64,000 bases of DNA from Flavobacterium hydrocarbonoxydans (GTDB lineage Bacteria > Bacteroidota > Bacteroidia > Flavobacteriales > Flavobacteriaceae), in NCBI RefSeq assembly GCF_009789235.1, contig NZ_WSTB01000005.1:248001-312000 (forward strand), given 5' to 3'. Numbering within the stretch: the stretch's first letter is position 1; the number at the start of each line of letters is the position of its first letter. Of the stretch, positions 53,037-61,851 are shown in pieces. Made by a program: the position numbers and the translations under genes. The notes beneath the pieces are model-generated. The model was not told where the DNA came from. It saw only the letters and a program-made list of their open reading frames with translations, and made no database searches.

Positions 53037-53483
53037 ATGAAAAAGATAATATTTTTTGTGGCATTTTTATTCGCAAGTGCCGCCTCTTTCGGACAAATAC
53101 TAAAGCCTGTGAAGTGGTCGTATGCTTCTAAACGCGTTAGTGATAAAGAAGCTGTATTGTTCTTTAAGGCAACAATAAACGATGGCTGGCATATCTATTC
53201 GCAAACGGTTCCTAAAAACGGTCCACAGCCTACAAGTTTTTCTTTCCATTCGTCAAAAGCTTATCAGTTAAGCGGAAAGGTTCAGGCGGCTAAACCAATT
53301 GTCAAACACGACACGACTTTTGATATGGAAGTGGGTTATTATGAAAAATTAGTGGTTTTCCAGCAAAAGGTAAAATTAACAAGCAATGCGCCTACGGTAA
53401 AAGGTACGCTTACCTATATGGTTTGTAACGATAAGCAATGCTTACCGCCTGAAGAAGTGGCGTTCAGCATTCCCATAAAATAA
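53037..53483 (+). CDS. DsbD N-terminal-like (nDsbD) protein
   Basis: 148 aa with a signal peptide (IIFFVAFLFASAASFGQ). The mature part (NDGWHIYSQTVPKNGPQPTS; YMVCNDKQCLPPEEVAFSIP) matches the periplasmic N-terminal domain of DsbD, with the catalytic pair Cys-x4-Cys (VCNDKQCL). It is encoded as a separate gene directly upstream of the DsbD core, so the classical three-domain reductase is split into two polypeptides. It passes electrons to the TlpA proteins. Confidence 0.88.
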   Translation: MKKIIFFVAFLFASAASFGQILKPVKWSYASKRVSDKEAVLFFKATINDGWHIYSQTVPKNGPQPTSFSFHSSKAYQLSGKVQAAKPIVKHDTTFDMEVGYYEKLVVFQQKVKLTSNAPTVKGTLTYMVCNDKQCLPPEEVAFSIPIK

Positions 53484-53493
53484 AGAATTTAAT

Positions 53494-55173
53494 ATGAGAT
53501 TAATATCAAAAATATTAACGGTACTATTCATCTTTGGTTTGGTGGCTGTTACTTCAAATGCGCAGACAGACAGCCTCGTATCGCATGATGATGTGGAGTT
53601 TACAGAAATAACCGAGCAGCAGCCCGTTCAGAAGGAAAGTATTGCAACATCCAAAGAGCCAGAAACTTTGCTAACTAATGAAAACGGGGTAACATTGCAA
53701 AAGAATGAAGCTACAACCGATAAAAGTTCCCTTTGGGCAATCTTTATTGCGGGTTTTATCGGCGGCTTTGCAGCATTGTTGATGCCCTGCATTTTTCCGA
53801 TGCTGCCCTTAACGGTAAGTTTCTTTACCAAAAGCGGTCATACGAAACGCAGGGCGGTAATCCAAGCAATGATATATGGATTGTCTATCATACTCATTTA
53901 CGTTCTATTGGGTATTTTCATTACGCTAATTTTCGGTGCGGATGCACTCAACAGTCTATCTACAAACGGGATTTTTAATTTTGCTTTCTTCGCTCTTTTA
54001 GTTGTATTTGCCTTTTCCTTTTTCGGTGCATTTGAGCTTACATTGCCTGCCTCGCTAGCGAACAAGTTAGACCGTAAAGCTGATCGAGGAGGTTTGCTAG
54101 GGCTTTTCTTTATGGCAGCAACATTAGCCGTAGTGTCCTTTTCCTGTACTGGTCCAATTATCGGAACGTTGCTGGTACAGGCTGCAACAATGGGGGAACT
54201 TTTAGGTCCCGCCATTGGGATGCTCGGCTTTGCATTGGCATTAGCAATACCGTTCACGCTTTTTGCAATGTTCCCAAGCCTTTTAAAAAGCCTTCCATCT
54301 TCGGGAGGTTGGCTGAATAGCGTAAAAATCACACTCGGATTTTTAGAATTAGCTCTTGCTTTGAAGTTTTTGAGCAATGTGGATCTGGCATATCATTGGA
54401 ATTGGTTCGACAGAGAAGTCTTTTTAGCACTTTGGATTATAATCTTCGGATATTTAGGTTTCTATTTATTAGGAAAAATTCGGTTTCCGAATGATAGTCC
54501 AATGGATACATTGAGCCTGCCGAGAATGGTACTGTCAATACTTGTACTATCGTTTACCCTGTATATGGTTCCTGGATTGTGGGGAGCACCTTTAAAATCC
54601 ATTTCGGCATTTTTACCACCACAGACAACACAAGATTTTGACCTGTATACTTCTTCATTTGGTAGGACAGAGACAAATAATGTCGTCGATAGCAAAGCCC
54701 GCAAATATTCGGATATATTCCACGCACCCTTAAACCTTAATGTCTTTTTTGACTATGAGGAGGGAATAGAATATGGAAAGAAAGTGGGCAAACCTGTCAT
54801 GCTCGATTTCACAGGGCATGCCTGTGTTAATTGCCGTAAGATGGAAGCATCCGTGTGGTCTGATAAAGACGTACACAAGCTATTGAACGAAGAACTTATC
54901 ATCATCCAACTTTATGTGGACGATAAAACAGAATTACCACAGGCAGAACAATTTGTATCATCATTTAGTGGCAAAAATATACGTACCATAGGAAATAAAT
55001 GGAGCGATTTTCAGGCGAGTAAGTTTAACTCCAATTCGCAACCTCACTATGTACTTTTAGACCCATCTAACGAGGAAATACTGATCAAACCTACTGGAGC
55101 AGATTACAATCAGAAAAGCTATTACGGTTTTATTCAATCTGCAATTAACAAATACAAGAGTAAAAATTTATAG
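53494..55173 (+). CDS. DsbD-type thiol:disulfide interchange protein
   Basis: 559 aa. Signal peptide, a short periplasmic region, then eight membrane helices (~75-360) with PCIFPMLPLTVSFF and SFSCTGPIIGTLLVQAA, each carrying one Cys of the membrane domain, and a C-terminal thioredoxin domain with DFTGHACVNCRKMEASVW (CVNC). It moves electrons from cytosolic thioredoxin to periplasmic acceptors. Its acceptors here are probably the nDsbD protein and the three TlpA copies. Confidence 0.93.
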   Translation: MRLISKILTVLFIFGLVAVTSNAQTDSLVSHDDVEFTEITEQQPVQKESIATSKEPETLLTNENGVTLQKNEATTDKSSLWAIFIAGFIGGFAALLMPCIFPMLPLTVSFFTKSGHTKRRAVIQAMIYGLSIILIYVLLGIFITLIFGADALNSLSTNGIFNFAFFALLVVFAFSFFGAFELTLPASLANKLDRKADRGGLLGLFFMAATLAVVSFSCTGPIIGTLLVQAATMGELLGPAIGMLGFALALAIPFTLFAMFPSLLKSLPSSGGWLNSVKITLGFLELALALKFLSNVDLAYHWNWFDREVFLALWIIIFGYLGFYLLGKIRFPNDSPMDTLSLPRMVLSILVLSFTLYMVPGLWGAPLKSISAFLPPQTTQDFDLYTSSFGRTETNNVVDSKARKYSDIFHAPLNLNVFFDYEEGIEYGKKVGKPVMLDFTGHACVNCRKMEASVWSDKDVHKLLNEELIIIQLYVDDKTELPQAEQFVSSFSGKNIRTIGNKWSDFQASKFNSNSQPHYVLLDPSNEEILIKPTGADYNQKSYYGFIQSAINKYKSKNL

Positions 55174-55197
55174 AATAAGTAATTAAAATCATTTAGT

Positions 55198-55776
55198 ATG
55201 AAAATGCAATTTAAAAATTTGGCAATTCGTTCTGGTCTTTTCATAATCACAGCTATATCGCTGGCTGCTTGCGGGAATACGGATAAGAAGAAAGAAAATA
55301 AGGTAGAGAGCGAGCATTCGACGACGACAGGAGTTGGGACAACGGAAGCACAGGTCTCAACAACTGCCAGCCTTTCCTTTACTGATAAAGATGGAAAAAC
55401 CGTATCGTTAAGTTCATTAAAAGGTAAGGTAGTATTTATCAACTTTTGGGCAACTTGGTGTCCGCCCTGCATTCAGGAAATGCCTACCATTAACGAACTA
55501 AAAGCAAAGTACAAAGGCAATAACGACATCGTATTCCTGATGGTAGATGTAGACAACAAGATGGAAAAATCCACTGCATTTATGGAGAAGAATAAGTATG
55601 ATTTGCCTGTATATGTTCCAGCCAGCAATATACCTTCTGAATATTTAGGCAGTTCAATTCCAACTACGGTCATACTAGACAAAAGCGGAGATATGATTGC
55701 CCGTATCGAAGGTGGTAGGGATTATACAAGTCCCGAGATCATCAAAGTTGTGAATGAACTTGTAGATAGTAACTAA
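55198..55776 (+). CDS. TlpA-family thioredoxin lipoprotein, copy 2
   Basis: 192 aa. Lipobox (ITAISLAACGN) with lipidated Cys 23, a Ser/Thr/Glu-rich linker, then thioredoxin fold with FINFWATWCPPCIQEMPTI. Very similar to copy 1. Likely an envelope-anchored disulfide or persulfide reductase. Confidence 0.92.
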   Translation: MKMQFKNLAIRSGLFIITAISLAACGNTDKKKENKVESEHSTTTGVGTTEAQVSTTASLSFTDKDGKTVSLSSLKGKVVFINFWATWCPPCIQEMPTINELKAKYKGNNDIVFLMVDVDNKMEKSTAFMEKNKYDLPVYVPASNIPSEYLGSSIPTTVILDKSGDMIARIEGGRDYTSPEIIKVVNELVDSN

Positions 55777-55794
55777 TTGATAAAAGAATGAATT

Positions 55795-56421
55795 ATGACT
55801 AACAATAAAGAAGTTTCTAATAAGAAACCACCACAGAAAAAGCTACAGTACATTAAGAAAAATGCATTTACCATATTTATGGTAATTGCCGTCGGGATAT
55901 TGCTTATCAGCCCCGATGCAAAATCATTTGTGCTGCGCCAACTAATGTCAACAGGAATTTTTAACGCGAGTATAGACAAAAAGGATGCGGATACAGTAAG
56001 CCTTACAAATACTGATTTTACTTTTACGGACGGAAAAGGGAGCATACAAAATACCTCATCATTAAGAGGAAAAGTAGTGTTTATCAATTTTTGGGCATCT
56101 TGGTGTCCACCCTGTCGGGCTGAATTTCCATCTATTGAAACTCTGTATACCCAATTTAAGGATAACCCTGGCATTTTCTTTCTAACCCTCAACGAGGACA
56201 ATGACCCGGCTGCGGGAAGGGCATATCTGGAAAAAGAAAATTTTTCAGTTCCAATGTATCAGTCCAGCGGTAATGTTCCAACGGAAGTGTTTTCCGGTTC
56301 ATTACCAACAACCGTAGTATTGGATAAGAAAGGTAAAGTCAGGCTTCATCATACCGGATTTGCCAATTACGCATCTGAAAAATTTGTAAAGGAAATAGAA
56401 GAATTAATAAATGAACAATAA
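55795..56421 (+). CDS. TlpA-family thioredoxin, copy 3 (membrane-anchored)
   Basis: 208 aa. An uncleaved N-terminal helix (~25-42, FTIFMVIAVGILLISPDAKS) anchors the periplasmic thioredoxin domain, with FINFWASWCPPCRAEFPSI. More divergent than copies 1 and 2. Its last codons overlap the extended frame of the DsrE gene. Confidence 0.92.
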   Translation: MTNNKEVSNKKPPQKKLQYIKKNAFTIFMVIAVGILLISPDAKSFVLRQLMSTGIFNASIDKKDADTVSLTNTDFTFTDGKGSIQNTSSLRGKVVFINFWASWCPPCRAEFPSIETLYTQFKDNPGIFFLTLNEDNDPAAGRAYLEKENFSVPMYQSSGNVPTEVFSGSLPTTVVLDKKGKVRLHHTGFANYASEKFVKEIEELINEQ

Positions 56422-56431
56422 TAACAATAAA

Positions 56432-56887
56432 ATGAAAAAACTACAAGCTTTGCTAATAGCCGTACTATGTTTTATGTCTATTAGCATTTTTGCGCAACAA
56501 AAACCAGATACCACTTTTGAGCCCGCGAAAGCATACAAAAAACATTACAATGCGCTTTATATCTTGAACGAAGCAGAGGATAAAAAAATAAAGGGGATCC
56601 TTCGCAACATCAATAATGTACTAAGTGACCCACGGTTGAAAGGTAAATTACAGATAGAAGTCCTTGCGTTTTCTGACGGTGTGGAAATGTATAAAAAAGC
56701 TAACAGCTACCAAAAATTATTGGTTGCACTCAAAGATAAGGGCGTTTTATTTGTCCAGTGTTCTAAAACAATGGAAGAACGAAAAATTGACAAGAACGAA
56801 TTGTTTGATTTTGTGAACTACGTCCCTAGCGGTAATGGAGAAATTATATTAAGGCAATACGAAGGCTGGGCAATTGTTCATCCATAA
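56432..56887 (+). CDS. Exported DsrE-family protein
   Basis: 151 aa from the ATG at 56432, where MKKLQALLIAVLCFMSISIF gives a proper signal peptide; an ATG 7 codons earlier lies within the previous gene. The mature part has the DsrE fold pattern (ALYILNEAEDKKIKGILRNI; QIEVLAFSDGVEMYKKANSY; KGVLFVQCSKTMEER) with a single conserved-looking Cys. DsrE/DsrE2 proteins carry sulfane sulfur as a persulfide. Location suggests a periplasmic sulfur carrier for the TlpA/SoxB-like proteins. Confidence 0.85.
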   Translation: MKKLQALLIAVLCFMSISIFAQQKPDTTFEPAKAYKKHYNALYILNEAEDKKIKGILRNINNVLSDPRLKGKLQIEVLAFSDGVEMYKKANSYQKLLVALKDKGVLFVQCSKTMEERKIDKNELFDFVNYVPSGNGEIILRQYEGWAIVHP

Positions 56888-56920
56888 TCAAAAATGCTTT
56901 AAAACTTTAAATTATATATA

Positions 56921-58309
56921 ATGGAATTATCAATAGGATTTATAAATGATGTACACGGTTATCTTGAACCACACCCAGAACTATTTTATGGTAAGGACGG
57001 GGAATTTATTAAAACAGCAGGAGGCTATGCAAAAATCGCCTCTGTTTTCGAGAAGATAAGAAAAGAGAATGAACACACCTTGTTTTTTGACGGAGGCGAT
57101 ACCTTTCACGGAACCTTACCCGTAGTGGCTTCCAGAGGCGAAGTACTAATTCCAATTTTAAACAAACTTAGTTTTAGTGCAATGGTGGGACATTGGGATT
57201 TTGCCTATAGGCCGGAACATCTTTTAGCATTAGATAAACTACTTAATTATCCCGTATTAGGTGTCAATGTTTATAAGGATGACGGTACCCTACTGCTGAA
57301 ACCGTATTCATTTATTGAGGTAGGTAATCAAAAAATTGCTGTAATCGGTATTTGTGCCAATATTATCGATAAGACGATGCCTGCTAAGTTCAAACAAGGA
57401 ATTTATGTAACTGACGGAATGGATGAAATAAACGGTTATGTAAAAGAAGTAAAGGGATTGGGAGCAAGTTTGGTCATATTACTTTCGCACAATGGCTACC
57501 CGCAGGATATTGAATTACTTAAAAGTACAACAGGAATTGATATATGTTTAAGTGCGCACACCCACAACAGAATATATGAACCTGTAAAAGTAAAAGATAC
57601 CATAATAATACAGTGTGGTTGCCACGGCTCTTTTGTGGGACATCTTAAACTTTCCATCGTAGATAATAAAATTATAAATTATCAATACAAGCTTATAGAA
57701 GTGAACGAAGATGTTGCGAGCCATAAACCAGTAGAACATATTGTAAATGACATTATGGCTTCATACAGAAACTTGCAAGAAGATGTTGTTGGGAGAACGA
57801 ATACCATATTACATCGGTATGATGCTTTCTCATCATCTATGGATAATCTGTTATTAAAAGCAATTAGCAAGGCTGCTGGTGTAAACATAGCATTTTCTAA
57901 CGGATGGCGTTACGGTGCGCCTATTGATAAAGGAAATATTACGATGTGGGATTTGTACAGTATGGTTCCTATGAACCCAATCATTTCTACCGTTGATATG
58001 ACGGGACAAGAGATCATTGATATGTTGGAAGAAAACTTTGAACGTACTTTTTCAGCTAATCCTATGAAACAAATGGGCGGTTACTGTAAACGATATTTAG
58101 GATTACAGATCAAATTCCACATTGAAAATCCGTATGGCTATCGTATTGAGGAAATCTACTACGAGAACGAACATTTAAAAAAACAAAAAACATATAAGGT
58201 TGCCTATATCACTGAACAAGGTGTGTCAGAAAAATATGGAACCAACAGAACACATTTAAAAGTAACTGCGGTACAAGCTCTTGTTGATTATTTAAAAACA
58301 AATTCCTAA
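56921..58309 (+). CDS. SoxB-like metallophosphatase/5'-nucleotidase
   Basis: 462 aa, no signal peptide. The metallophosphoesterase domain has FINDVHGYLEPH, FFDGGDTFHGTLP, SHNGYPQD and SAHTHNRIYEP; the C-terminal 5'-nucleotidase domain includes FSNGWRYGAPIDKG and NPMKQMGGYCKRYLGLQIKF. In classical 5'-nucleotidases the fourth motif is GNHEFD; here it is GHWDFAYRPEH, the replacement known from the thiosulfohydrolase SoxB (GHW). It could therefore hydrolyse protein-bound sulfur as in the Sox pathway, or act on nucleotides. It lacks the Tat signal of true SoxB. It ends the sulfur island. Confidence 0.85.
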   Translation: MELSIGFINDVHGYLEPHPELFYGKDGEFIKTAGGYAKIASVFEKIRKENEHTLFFDGGDTFHGTLPVVASRGEVLIPILNKLSFSAMVGHWDFAYRPEHLLALDKLLNYPVLGVNVYKDDGTLLLKPYSFIEVGNQKIAVIGICANIIDKTMPAKFKQGIYVTDGMDEINGYVKEVKGLGASLVILLSHNGYPQDIELLKSTTGIDICLSAHTHNRIYEPVKVKDTIIIQCGCHGSFVGHLKLSIVDNKIINYQYKLIEVNEDVASHKPVEHIVNDIMASYRNLQEDVVGRTNTILHRYDAFSSSMDNLLLKAISKAAGVNIAFSNGWRYGAPIDKGNITMWDLYSMVPMNPIISTVDMTGQEIIDMLEENFERTFSANPMKQMGGYCKRYLGLQIKFHIENPYGYRIEEIYYENEHLKKQKTYKVAYITEQGVSEKYGTNRTHLKVTAVQALVDYLKTNS

Positions 58310-58398
58310 CACCATAAATCTTTTTGCAATGAAAACCACATAGCTAAAATTATATCGGGGTTCTTACCCATTACGATTTTAATCTTAAACTAAAATCT

Positions 58399-58887
58399 AT
58401 GGAAAAATACTATAATGAATGCGTACAGAAACTCGAAGAAAAAATCAAGGAGTTGACATTGGAAGTAGATGACCCAATCTTACTGCCACAGGAAGTTATT
58501 GTGCTTATAGTAGATTGCTTATCAAAGTTAAAAGAATTTGTATTAAAACGAGGTTTTAAAAATAAACAAGAAGAAATCTACTTCTTTAAAAAGTTGAAAC
58601 CTGTTATTCTGTCCAAATTAATTTATTACAATGCTATTTATAAGATAGAAACCAAAAAGCCTTATGGAAATGGGAAAACAATAAAGAAGTATATTGACAA
58701 TGAATTAGCAAAACTAAAAAGATTTTTTGATAACAACCTCGAATTTTATAAGTATTATAGAACCAATAGCATCTATCTTGATGAGAGGTATTTTGTAAGA
58801 GGTGGTTATGATGTGAGATTAAGCATAGATACTTACTATTTTGAAACTGATCACAATTTTACAACTTCACACGACTATGTCATGAAC
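58399..58887 (+). pseudogene. rteC: rteC truncated by an IS91 element
   Basis: The frame starts MEKYYNECVQKLEEKIKELT and continues KYYRTNSIYLDERYFVRGGY, DVRLSIDTYYFETDHNF then TTSHDYVMN, which is RteC (excision regulator of CTnDOT-type elements). At ~58884 it runs into the IS91 element; the further residues (AWRRRWNICMFAS..) are in-frame IS sequence, not RteC. The lost part is ~60 or more residues. Remaining downstream sequence is not found after the IS. Confidence 0.8.
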
Positions 58888-58972
58888 GCGTGGAGACGAC
58901 GATGGAATATTTGCATGTTTGCCAGCTCGAAAACCAAAAAGTACACAGTCCAATTGATACCGTTTTTGCTTT

Positions 58973-60070
58973 ATGCAGCCGCAGTGGGAAGTAGCCGATG
59001 TGCTGAGAAAAGTCGATTTGTCCAACCAAAACTTTACCGTTCATCAAGAAAAAACGTTAAGAGCATTGACTTTGTGCCGAACTGCTGCTTTGGGCGGACA
59101 TGTAGATGCTTGTGATGCTTGTGGCAACATTAGTATTAGTTACAACAGTTGTCGCAATAGGCATTGCCCGAAATGTCAAGGTCATAAACGTGAAGAATGG
59201 ATTCAGGCACGTGAGCAGGATTTGTTGCCTTGTTCGTACTATCATTTGGTTTTTTCCCTTCCAGATTCGCTTAATGGATTAGCGATTGCACATCCAAAAA
59301 TCGTTTATAAAATCTTGTTTGATTCTGTTTGGTCGACATTAAATCAATTCGGAAAAACGGAAGGTTTGCAACTAGGAATGATTGCGATTTTACATACCTG
59401 GGGACAAAATTTAAGTTTACATCCACATTTACACTGCATTATTCCTGGTGGTGGAATTGATGCCAACGGTAAATGGAAACGCAAGATAAAAACCGATAAA
59501 TACTTATTTGCAGTAAAAGCGTTAAGCAAGGTTTTTCGAGCAAAATTTGTTGCCTTGTTACGTAAAGAAAAGCTTGCCGATGCTCATGTTTTGCAAAGTT
59601 TATTTGATAAAAATTGGGTGGTTTATGCCAAACGCCCATTTGGAGGTCCCAAACAAGTAATCGAATATTTAGGAAGATACACCCATAAAGTTGCCATCAG
59701 CAATCATCGGATTAAAAATGTAACAAATCAAGAAGTTACCATTGCTTATAAAGATTATAAAGACGCAAGTAAAACTAAGCAACTCACCTTAAAAAACGAA
59801 GAGTTTACAAGGCGTTTTAGTCTTCATATTTTACCCAAACGTTTTGTAAGAATCAGGCATTACGGTATTTTAAGTAGCAGTTGGAAACGTGGCAAACTGC
59901 AACAATTACAACAAGATTTAAATATCATTCGACCTGAAATCGAAACCAAAACGCAACTTAAAAAATGTTATTGTTGTAAAGTTGGAAATCTGGTTACGTT
60001 ACATGTCTTTGGGCAACGAGGTCCGCCAAAAGCATATCTTATCGAGAATACACTTGCCTATGTGAATTAG
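58973..60070 (+). CDS. IS91 family transposase (Y1-type HUH)
   Basis: 365 aa. N-terminal zinc-finger region: CDACGNISISYNSCRNRHCP and KCQGHKREEW. The HUH motif is HPHLHCIIPGGG, and the catalytic Tyr lies in YLGRYTHKVAISNHRI. A second small Zn site near the end is KCYCCKVGN. The single-strand nicking enzyme drives rolling-circle transposition. Intact, so the element may still move. Confidence 0.93.
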   Translation: MQPQWEVADVLRKVDLSNQNFTVHQEKTLRALTLCRTAALGGHVDACDACGNISISYNSCRNRHCPKCQGHKREEWIQAREQDLLPCSYYHLVFSLPDSLNGLAIAHPKIVYKILFDSVWSTLNQFGKTEGLQLGMIAILHTWGQNLSLHPHLHCIIPGGGIDANGKWKRKIKTDKYLFAVKALSKVFRAKFVALLRKEKLADAHVLQSLFDKNWVVYAKRPFGGPKQVIEYLGRYTHKVAISNHRIKNVTNQEVTIAYKDYKDASKTKQLTLKNEEFTRRFSLHILPKRFVRIRHYGILSSSWKRGKLQQLQQDLNIIRPEIETKTQLKKCYCCKVGNLVTLHVFGQRGPPKAYLIENTLAYVN

Positions 60071-60148
60071 TTTTTACGGGTAAGGGAACTTGTATTTAAT
60101 TGCGTCGGTAAATCGAAAAATAACAATAAGACAGCACAAGTTCAACCA

Positions 60149-60178
60149 TAAAAAAAGCAGTAATCGTAAAATTACTGC
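60149..60178 (-). terminator. Rho-independent terminator for the hydrolase gene
   Basis: On the minus strand GCAGTAAT-TTTACG-ATTACTGC then TTTTTTTA: 8-bp stem, 6-nt loop and U-tract. It lies about 130 bp past the leftward hydrolase stop and also inside the IS right flank. Confidence 0.7.
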
Positions 60179-60304
60179 TCGTATATCTTAAAGCTACACT
60201 TCGAAAACTCCATAATACGTATTAAGCTTCCTGCGGTTCCGTTCAACGGGCTTTCATCTCGTGCCCTCCGGGCAAGACGAAAGCTTAGTTATTGTAAGTA
60301 GTTT

Positions 60305-61294
60305 TTATTGCTCGGATTTATTTGTTTCCAATATCTGTATTATTGTATTTTGAAACTTTTCTGGTTCATCTTGATGTATTTGATGTCCTGAATTTTCAAA
60401 TAAAAATAAATCTTTCTTTGGTGCTTTCAATTCCTCAAAATATTCTTCTGTAATTTTAGTCGATGTTTGAATATCGTTTTTGCCAACGAAAAAATAAATT
60501 GGACAGTCAATTTCCTGTAAAGTCTTTGGTAAATCAATATTCATCACTTCGTTCCACACAGGCGACCAAGTTTTTGACCATTGAAGAAAACCTTTTTTGA
60601 AATCATCACTTGTTACATATTCTTTACCATCTTTATAAAAAAGCCACTTTCTTAAATAAAATATGTCCTCGTCAATTTTAAAGGGAATATTTATGCTCGC
60701 CAATTCTTTACTGGCAAGAGCATTTTCTTTAAAATGAATTTTCAAAGTTTTGAGCAATTCTTTTTCACTCGCCAATTGACTGATAACAGGATTTACAGCA
60801 AAATAAGAATGTAATAATTCAGGATGATTTTTAACGATGTCAAAGCCTAAAACATTTCCCCAAGAACTGCCTAATAAATAGATTTTTTCTTGGTGTAGCT
60901 CCTTTATTAGAAAATTGATAACTTGATAAGTGTCCTCTTCCATTTGCTTAACAGAGAGTTTGCTTGGCGAAGGATTTAATTTCAATGTTTGTCCGGCATC
61001 TCTTTGGTCCCATTGAACAATAGTAAATTTATTTTTTAAAATGTTTGTAAAAGTGTCCGCATTTTTCATCATTGAACTTCCGGGACCGCCCGATAAAAAG
61101 AGAAGTATCGGTTTATTAAAATCATCTGTCTTAATTTCTATGACTTGTTTTATTCCGCCAATTTCAGGTGTTAGAAGCGTGTCAATTTTGACTGAACTAT
61201 TTTCGGGATTAAGTTCTTTTTTATTTTGTCCATTACATCCATAAAATGGAAGCAAAATTGTCAATAGAATTAATAATAGGCTTTTTATTATCAT
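60305..61294 (-). CDS. Alpha/beta hydrolase lipoprotein
   Basis: 329 aa from the ATG at 61294 (MIIKSLLLILLTILLPFYGC), whose lipobox LPFYGC anchors Cys 20. Alpha/beta hydrolase signature: LLFLSGGPGSS (oxyanion hole), VQWDQRDAGQT, LLGSSWGNVLGF (nucleophile Ser) and a C-terminal ENSGHQIHQDEPE (catalytic His). It resembles proline iminopeptidase-like hydrolases. It is probably outside the element. Its end abuts the IS91 right terminus. Confidence 0.88.
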   Translation of the reverse strand: MIIKSLLLILLTILLPFYGCNGQNKKELNPENSSVKIDTLLTPEIGGIKQVIEIKTDDFNKPILLFLSGGPGSSMMKNADTFTNILKNKFTIVQWDQRDAGQTLKLNPSPSKLSVKQMEEDTYQVINFLIKELHQEKIYLLGSSWGNVLGFDIVKNHPELLHSYFAVNPVISQLASEKELLKTLKIHFKENALASKELASINIPFKIDEDIFYLRKWLFYKDGKEYVTSDDFKKGFLQWSKTWSPVWNEVMNIDLPKTLQEIDCPIYFFVGKNDIQTSTKITEEYFEELKAPKKDLFLFENSGHQIHQDEPEKFQNTIIQILETNKSEQ

Positions 61295-61535
61295 AGGTTT
61301 ATGGTTAGGCAAAATTACTTACAACTTACTTATTTAGGTGATAAAATTGCTTAAATAAGTACTATTTTGATGGCTTGATGCCATTGTTCAAAATTTCAAA
61401 ATCAAACATACAAAACCGATTTTGTATTAGTTTATGGTTTTCCATAATCCGACTAAAGTATTAGGTTGCAAAATAATTCTTTTAGAAAAGATATAGATAC
61501 CGTATAAATACCTGTTTTTGAATTTAATTGAGGGT

Positions 61536-61562
61536 AAAAAAAAAGATGCTTAAAGCATCTTC
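61536..61562 (-). terminator. Rho-independent terminator for the HTH gene
   Basis: On the minus strand GATGCTT-TAAGCATC followed by TTTTTTTTT; stem-loop 5 bp past the stop of the leftward HTH gene at 61568. Confidence 0.8.
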
Positions 61563-61567
61563 ATATT

Positions 61568-61789
61568 TTATAATCCTATTAATTTAAAAAATTCTGATAG
61601 TTTCAAATTTTTTGCCTCACAAATCTTATTTATAGTTTCGAAACTCATATTGTAATTTGGATCATTTTTTATACTCCTAACCGTCTTTTCATCGAGATTA
61701 TGTTCAACAGCAAAAGAACTCTGGGATTTAGCTCTACTAACCCATTCATTTCTTATAAAGTCAACAATAATACGGTTTGTACTCTTCAT
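61568..61789 (-). CDS. XRE-type HTH regulator (small)
   Basis: 73 aa. HTH_XRE pattern: WVSRAKSQSSFAVEHNLDEK, TVRSIKNDPNYNMSFETINK and ICEAKNLKLSEFFKLIGL, matching a Cro/C1-like fold. It is a stand-alone gene with its own terminator. Two GGATT-based palindromes lie 13-53 bp upstream, just as autoregulatory operators would. The regulon may include the SusC leader transcript starting beyond the same region. Confidence 0.88.
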   Translation of the reverse strand: MKSTNRIIVDFIRNEWVSRAKSQSSFAVEHNLDEKTVRSIKNDPNYNMSFETINKICEAKNLKLSEFFKLIGL

Positions 61790-61802
61790 CTTAACAAAGT
61801 AA

Positions 61803-61842
61803 ATCCAAGAGGATTAAATAATTCGGATTTAAATCCGAATTG
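61803..61842. promoter_or_regulatory. Two palindromic operators beside the HTH gene
   Basis: AATCC-AAGA-GGATT (61803-61816) and a perfect 22-bp palindrome at 61821-61842 with half-sites AATTCGGATT and AATCCGAATT. Shared core GGATT. They lie upstream of the leftward HTH gene and just before the rightward SusC leader promoter. Confidence 0.6.
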
Positions 61843-61851
61843 TAAAATATT

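Larger units (their letters stand above)
58888..60300 (+). mobile_element. IS91-family insertion sequence
   Basis: A Y1/Y2 rolling-circle element with one transposase gene. The left end is placed at GAAC (58884-58887), the tetranucleotide IS91 inserts beside. The right end lies in the segment before 60300 with the hairpin-rich TGCCCTCCGGGCA (60262-60274), typical of an IS91 terminus. Exact ends need alignment with other copies. Confidence 0.7.

Noticed and set aside
58399..59115. Single 238-residue protein across rteC and IS91
   Set aside because: The last ~75 residues are IS91 sequence read in the wrong frame (overlapping the transposase), so it is a chimera created by insertion, not a functional fusion.
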